This document shows positions 9,062-12,816 of a stretch of 12,816 nt of DNA, piece after piece. Every line of letters starts with the position of its first letter. The stretch's first letter is position 1. The notes beneath the pieces are model-generated. The model did not search any database, was not told where the DNA came from, and saw only the letters and a program-made list of their open reading frames with translations. Made by a program: the position numbers and the translations under genes. Where the stretch lies: positions 1 to 12,816 of the forward strand of contig JAQIWT010001051.1 of NCBI GenBank assembly GCA_034696485.1, written 5' to 3'. The stretch comes from Isohypsibius dastychi. Taxonomy: Eukaryota; Tardigrada; Eutardigrada; Parachela; Isohypsibiidae.

Positions 9062-9533
9062 ATGGCTGCTCGTGGAGTGCCTCGGTTGTTTGTGGGAAAT
9101 CTTCCTTGGACTATCGGACGAAGTAAACTTGGCAGACACCGCTTCAAACACTTTTGTTTACTTTTGCTGTTATTTCAGAGGAGCTTAGAGAGTATTTCGC
9201 GCAGTTCGGACCAATTCAAGGAGCCAATGTATTTTTTGTAAGTGTGCATTTTTCATGTGCTGGTGAAAATTAAGTGAGGCCGTAGCACTGACTGTTTATT
9301 TTTCAGGACAAGGAAACGGGATTGTCTCGGAATTTTGGATTCATTCAATTTTCAAGTCGAGATGGTTATCAGAATATTTTCAAACAGCCAACACACGTTC
9401 TCGAAGGGAATAAAGTGCGTCGAATTGTAATGTATAGTAGAATGCCCTAGAATACTCATCACATTTTCTGTAGCTTACCGTAACCGATGTGAATGCGAGG
9501 CTTCCCGGCGCGCGCAACAACAATGGACAATAA
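9062..9533 (+). CDS. SLIRP: Small single-RRM RNA-binding protein, SLIRP-like
   Basis: Exons: 9062-9122, 9179-9237, 9307-9414, 9474-9533; 95 residues ending in TAA. It is one RNA-recognition motif and almost nothing else. RNP2 is LFVGNL (about 9-14) and RNP1 is RNFGFIQF in the second half. The stretches REYFAQFG, DKETG and IQFSSRDG, followed by a short HVLEGNK turn, match the SLIRP pattern better than other one-RRM families. SLIRP stabilises mitochondrial mRNAs with LRPPRC. The start sits in a good context (CCAATGG) and no upstream in-frame alternative is evident. Only about eight residues precede the RRM, so no mitochondrial presequence is visible. It could instead be another small RRM protein; family is secure, orthology less so. 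Confidence 0.8.
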
Positions 9534-9940
9534 CGAAGCGTAAGGAGGCGACAATAAGAAACGCACCTAAACTTCCTTTCTCCCGTATGTAATATTTTGA
9601 AGTGTGAATGTGTTCAACCTGTGTGAACTTGTATGTTTCGGCCGGCGTGATACGAATGTCGTCACGTTTGGTATTCTTTATTTTATCCGTTTTTTTCGAA
9701 CGTCAGGATACGAAACTGCAGAAGACCGAGAAAAAAAGGAATGGCTCATCGTGCAGTATATCTGCTCGAACAAAATAACAGGTAGCGATAAAAACAACCC
9801 AGGCGAATATCCATTCACCCCAGGGATCAAAGGCAAAGCTTTGCACAGAGAATATACTTACGTCCAGTCCAAATATCGAACAACAACTACCAGAGCGTAA
9901 CAACAAAATGTCGACAGTTTCTGCCGACAGTTTCGAAGCA
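9534..9940. other. Convergent 3' UTR region between SLIRP-like (+) and NF-YB (-)
   Basis: 407 nt between two facing stop codons. On the minus strand AATAAA lies at 9682-9677, about 260 nt past the NF-YB stop, and is a reasonable polyadenylation signal. A plus-strand open frame at 9604-9900 encodes 98 residues. It has an acceptor-like TTTTTTCGAACGTCAG within it, but I recognise no family and treat it as unsupported. No close AATAAA was seen for the SLIRP-like gene. Confidence 0.5.
9677..9682 (-). terminator. Candidate polyadenylation signal AATAAA for NF-YB
   Basis: A perfect AATAAA hexamer on the minus strand, about 260 nt downstream of the NF-YB stop codon and within the convergent region. 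No other AATAAA was found closer to the stop. Position alone supports the call. Confidence 0.4.
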
Positions 9941-10561
9941 CTAGAGATCGCCAAGTCCACCGTCAACGGCTTGAGATTTATCGCTCTAAAATAACAGCAA
10001 TCAGCTGAAGTCAACGGAACTTCCATTCGAAATGATTCCAACCTCTCGGAAACGTTGCAGATGCAACTTCAAGGGCTCAACATATTGCTCCAATCCAAGT
10101 GTACTCATCGCGAAGAGTACTGCAAAATAAAGACTCAAGCTGAAAAGAAGATCGCACGAAGGATTCCCAAACTACTTACGGTCTTCTCCGTTGATTGTTT
10201 TTCTTTTTTCCTGGTGGCATCTATCACTAGCTTCGCTGGTTATGAAACTGATAAATTCACTGACGCATTCCTGAATACACTCTTTGGCTTCCTTGGAAAT
10301 CTGCAATTCGAAACAGGATGATTATCCCGATCGCAGATTCCAAAAAAATGACCAGCTCACCTTTCCCGCTTCGGGTACAACTCCACGCATTATTTTACCA
10401 ATATTGGCAATTGGAAGAAAACGATCCTATATTGAAGAAATTCAACGTTATAAAGTCGACCAAAACAAAACAAACCTAACCTGTTCCCGCAGAGGTCCCT
10501 TTGCGTTTCTTCCAGATTCCTCATGCTGAGAACCATGATCAGATACATCATCGCGGTCCAT
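9941..10561 (-). CDS. NFYB: NF-YB, histone-fold subunit of the CCAAT-binding factor NF-Y
   Basis: NF-YB pairs with NF-YC through a histone fold, then with NF-YA to bind CCAAT boxes in promoters. Exons: 10561-10481, 10426-10361, 10300-10180, 10119-10043, 9985-9941 (TAG 9943-9941); 129 residues. The histone fold runs from about residue 30 to 115: [16 protein letters not shown], then [14 protein letters not shown], the near-invariant [10 protein letters not shown], and [16 protein letters not shown]. The three conserved cysteines (two in helix 2 and one before HQEKRK) are kept. The N-terminal tail is 27 residues of acidic, His/Ser-rich sequence and the C-terminal tail about 15 residues, so the Gln-rich extension of vertebrate NF-YB (about 207 residues) is absent. 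An acceptor-like CTATTTTCAG lies 41 nt before the ATG, suggesting a spliced 5' leader. The last intron uses a weak GTTGG donor. Confidence 0.95.
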
Positions 10562-10958
10562 TTTGTCTGAGAGACAGTACTGATGATCTCGAATTCCTCG
10601 AACTGAAAATAGACAAGTCTAAGGAATTTAATTAATCGAATGCGATTTGGCAATGTCAGTGCTCCAGTAGGTGCGTTTTCAGTGGAATTTTAGGCCTACG
10701 CCGAGACGAAATATTTTACAAGCTCAGTTGTCGAAGTAGGCTTTCGAATTGTTGCCAAACCCCCAAACCAGATGTGCCTCTTTTTTCGTGGAAAATTTTA
10801 TGCGCTGAAAGTGAAAACTGCATCTCGTTCTCAACGTAATTCGACAGATTCGATATAAACTCCATTTGTATTTTGTTTTGATTGAAACCAAAATATCGTA
10901 GTCTTGAGCGAAAAGTTCTCATTCGCGAAAACCATCAGTCACTTTATTTATCCAAACG
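10562..10958. promoter_or_regulatory. Head-to-head intergenic region, NF-YB (-) and CARHSP1-like (+)
   Basis: 397 nt between divergent start codons, likely holding both promoters. On the minus strand an acceptor-like TCTATTTTCAG ends at 10603, which would leave about 41 nt of NF-YB 5' UTR. I see no exact CCAAT box and no clear TATA box. Minus-strand open frames here (for example 10922-10716) have no recognisable family. Confidence 0.5.
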
Positions 10959-11652
10959 ATGGCGGATGATCCTGAAGTCATCAAAGCTGAAAGTGGTGAT
11001 CAGTTCAATGATTCCCTTCCTCCAAAAAGTTCGCCTTCAAGCGATCACCATTTCGTACTTCCTGAGGGCCCAATCCCTGAGAAACGCCATCGCACCGCTT
11101 CTGCGTGAGTTTTTTTTTACTTTGGGTAATTGTTGTTCCTGTCCTACTTGCTGTGTCGTGAATGTGATTTACATTTTTTGTCATAAAGTAAATGTTTTAC
11201 AGTAGGGAAAGGGATTTTGAGATGGGGAATTGAAATGGAACCTTATTTGTAGATCTGAGCGGGCATTTGCCAGTCCTGTCATTCATGGAAAAATCACAAA
11301 GTTCTGCCGCGAAAAAGGACATGGATTTATTAGCCCTCACGATGGTAGCCCTCCGATATTTGTTCATTGTTCCGAGTAAGATGTCATTACATCGTTCTTT
11401 TCATACCCGTTCTAAAAAAGTTTTTTGTGACAGTATCGATGGAGATACGGTGCCAAAGGAAGGAGACGAAGTTATCTTCAAGGTGCGATATTTTTACTAA
11501 TTTATCTATTTTACCGCGTGTGAACGAATCCTGTTTAGACGATTTTGATGCCTCCAAAAATGGAAAAGATGCAAGCTGTACATGTCCAGATCATAGCAAT
11601 GAAGCCAGGTGTCAAGCATGAACACTGGGAAAACACGACTATTGCCGAATGA
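10959..11652 (+). CDS. CARHSP1: CARHSP1-type cold-shock-domain RNA-binding protein
   Basis: Exons: 10959-11104, 11253-11375, 11434-11482, 11539-11652 (TGA 11650-11652); 143 residues, against 147 in human CARHSP1 (CRHSP-24). CARHSP1 binds and stabilises mRNAs and is phospho-regulated. The N-terminal 50 residues are acidic and Ser/Pro-rich. The cold-shock domain starts near VIHGKITKF, with RNP1-like GHGFI and RNP2-like IFVHCSD, then VPKEGDEVIFK and a C-terminal strand with MPPKMEKMQAVHV, followed by KHEHW matching the KHETW end of the vertebrate protein. Just before the domain is RHRTAS, which fits R-x-R-x-x-S and aligns with the RTRTFS site (Ser52) of the human protein, a known Akt/RSK target. 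It diverges from NF-YB across a shared upstream region. Confidence 0.92.
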
Positions 11653-12259
11653 AAACTCTTCTCAAGATATCGTTGCAGCAACATGTGCTATCCGATCCAT
11701 CAGTTTCAGCCGGCTTGGAAGATTTTATGCCGCTTTTCATCATGAAGTTTTTCCAGTTTTTTATCAGGTCACCGAGATTGATTTTCGCTTTCCATTTCAG
11801 TACTGTATAACGAGCAGTGTCCGTGTTTGTCTGGGTACAGTATTTAGTCCGAAAAACGATTGCTGTATTTTCGAGTTTAGTAGGTTAAGTTCTTAAAGAT
11901 ATGGCTGCGAACATGTGTAATTATTGGCGTTTGTCATAAAATGATGATCGAATTTATTCTCATGGAAATCGATGAAAGAGGGAAGGGATAGCGAAATGAA
12001 TGTGACCCCCTTTTGGCGGGGGGGGGGGAGGGGGGAGGGGGTTGGAAGAAATCGTGCTTCATAAGTATTTCAGCGCATGTTTTCGTTTTTAATTCTTCCG
12101 CCTCTTCTGGATTGTGACTCCGGATCTTTCCTGTCCAACCAGAAAGTGCTTTGTTTCAGACGGATAAAATTCACGAAAGGCTCGGATATCAGTTCGTAGT
12201 CGGTGCCTGGGGTTTCGCTCTTTCAAAATCTTGGAACAATTGTTTCGCGCGAAATAGCC
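11653..12259 (+). other. Intergenic region CARHSP1-like to DLST
   Basis: 607 nt carrying the CARHSP1-like 3' UTR and the DLST upstream region. An open frame at 11609-11896 overlaps the CARHSP1 end in another frame and resembles no family. A G-rich tract lies at 12018-12041. An inverted CCAAT (ATTGG) is at 11923-11927. An acceptor-like CTTTGTTTCAG ends at 12159, 100 nt before the DLST start, so DLST may have a spliced leader. No AATAAA for the upstream gene was found. Confidence 0.5.
12018..12041 (+). repeat. G-rich tract, G11-A-G6-A-G5
   Basis: Three guanine runs of 11, 6 and 5 separated by single adenines, an arrangement able to form a G-quadruplex. It is preceded by CCCCC at 12006-12010, which could instead pair with it as a short hairpin. 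It lies about 220 nt upstream of the DLST start codon. Long homopolymer runs are also error-prone in assemblies. Confidence 0.85.
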
Positions 12260-12809
12260 ATGTGGTTAAGAAGAATTGTTTTGGCTTCTTCGCGTCGTCT
12301 TAATTCACGGACGTTGGCCACCCTGACATCTGAGCAGGTCAGAGATAATATTGTTCGAAATTCGGATCAGCCAATATAACTCATGTTGCTGTATTTTTCC
12401 GCAGTTGGTTTCTCGTTCGCTCCCTACTGCTGCATTTGGTACGTTCCCGTCGTAATCACAGATTTCTCTCGTCTGTCTTGTTTTAATTAAATGCTCAAAT
12501 TTTTTAGCTGCATCGCATATTGCAACCCGGAGTTTGAGTTCTCCTCCAAGTGGAAGGTACGGTTCCAGCACTGGATTTTAGAACACCTCGTAATTTTGAC
12601 TTCTGAATTAACCACAGCAAAAATTTTCAGGTTGTCTTCAGGACCGGGATTTATTCGCTCTTTTCACGGATCGCAAATTATCAGTAACACGAAAGTGATT
12701 ATTTCCGGCTCGGCTTAACCGAACGTTTTCGCAGAACAGGAAGTCCGAACGGTGAAAACTCCCCAGTTTGCTGATTCGATTTCAGAAGGAGATGTCAGAT
12801 GGCACAAAG
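12260..12809 (+). CDS. DLST: Dihydrolipoyllysine succinyltransferase (DLST, E2 of 2-oxoglutarate dehydrogenase), 3' partial
   Basis: E2 core enzyme of the mitochondrial 2-oxoglutarate dehydrogenase complex: it transfers succinyl groups from lipoyl-lysine to CoA. Exons: 12260-12337, 12405-12438, 12508-12556, 12631-12683, 12735-12809; phases 0, 1, 2, 1 and 1 join without a stop, giving about 96 residues. The first 72 or so are rich in Arg, Ser and Ala with a single acidic residue, beginning MWLRRIVLASSRR, typical of a mitochondrial targeting peptide. The last exon starts the lipoyl domain: VKTPQFADSISEGDVRW, the DLST-specific opening (other E2 proteins differ in the SISEGD stretch). The lipoylated lysine, the rest of the lipoyl domain and the catalytic domain lie beyond the window. 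The final exon ends in phase 1 at a GTAATT donor. Confidence 0.88.
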
Positions 12810-12816
12810 GTAATTT

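Noticed and set aside
9604-9900. 98-residue plus-strand open frame with an internal acceptor-like site
   Set aside because: No recognised domain; lies in the convergent 3' UTR region and contains the minus-strand AATAAA. Kept only as an unexplained frame.
9703-10041. Minus-strand 112-residue open frame
   Set aside because: It reads the last NF-YB intron and UTR in another frame; the histone-fold frame explains the conserved sequence.
10716-10922. Minus-strand 68-residue open frame in the NF-YB/CARHSP1 divergent region
   Set aside because: No family match and no splice evidence linking it to NF-YB.
11609-11896. 95-residue plus-strand open frame after the cold-shock gene
   Set aside because: Its start overlaps the conserved CARHSP1-like C-terminus in another frame and the rest resembles UTR.
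12735-12809. Direct join of DLST exon 12508-12556 to 12735
   Set aside because: The phase is wrong (2 into 1) and would destroy the lipoyl-domain frame; the exon at 12631-12683 repairs it.
1-12816. tRNA, rRNA, CRISPR, insertion-sequence or viral elements
   Set aside because: Scanned by eye on both strands; no supporting motif or repeat structure seen. A tRNA or repeat search was not run.

Overview
This looks like a compact nematode nuclear genome segment. The genes are eukaryotic, with many short GT-AG introns (mostly about 55-125 nt), coding identity is animal, and gene spacing is tight. Moderate base composition and 55-60 nt introns would suit a clade I worm such as Trichuris, but that placement is inference. 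All gene models below were built by hand from splice signals, reading phase and family conservation.

Layout. (1) 149-4134, plus strand: the 3' fifteen exons of an F-spondin (SPON1/spon-1) gene, with end of reeler domain, spondin domain, three thrombospondin repeats, a Kunitz domain and two more thrombospondin repeats; the 5' end is outside the window. (2) 6217-4477, minus: a secretory-pathway calsequestrin-family protein without the acidic tail. (3) 8626-6508, minus: a complete ten-exon ADCK1-type UbiB/ABC1 atypical kinase. (4) 9062-9533, plus: a small single-RRM protein resembling SLIRP. (5) 10561-9941, minus: a very short NF-YB histone-fold subunit. (6) 10959-11652, plus: a CARHSP1-type cold-shock-domain protein. 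(7) 12260-12809, plus: the 5' five exons of DLST, the E2 subunit of 2-oxoglutarate dehydrogenase, running off the right edge.

Arrangement. ADCK1/SLIRP and NF-YB/CARHSP1 are two head-to-head pairs with roughly 400 nt between start codons. SLIRP and NF-YB converge, as do F-spondin and the calsequestrin-like gene. ADCK1 and the calsequestrin-like gene are tandem on the minus strand, 290 nt apart, with an acceptor-like site just before the second start codon, which raises the possibility of an operon with spliced-leader addition. Three genes (ADCK1, SLIRP, DLST) belong to families with mitochondrial roles.

No CRISPR array, insertion sequence, rRNA, tRNA or viral element was recognised. The most unusual item is the calsequestrin-fold protein, which keeps the family core but is nearly charge-neutral and rich in N-glycosylation sequons.
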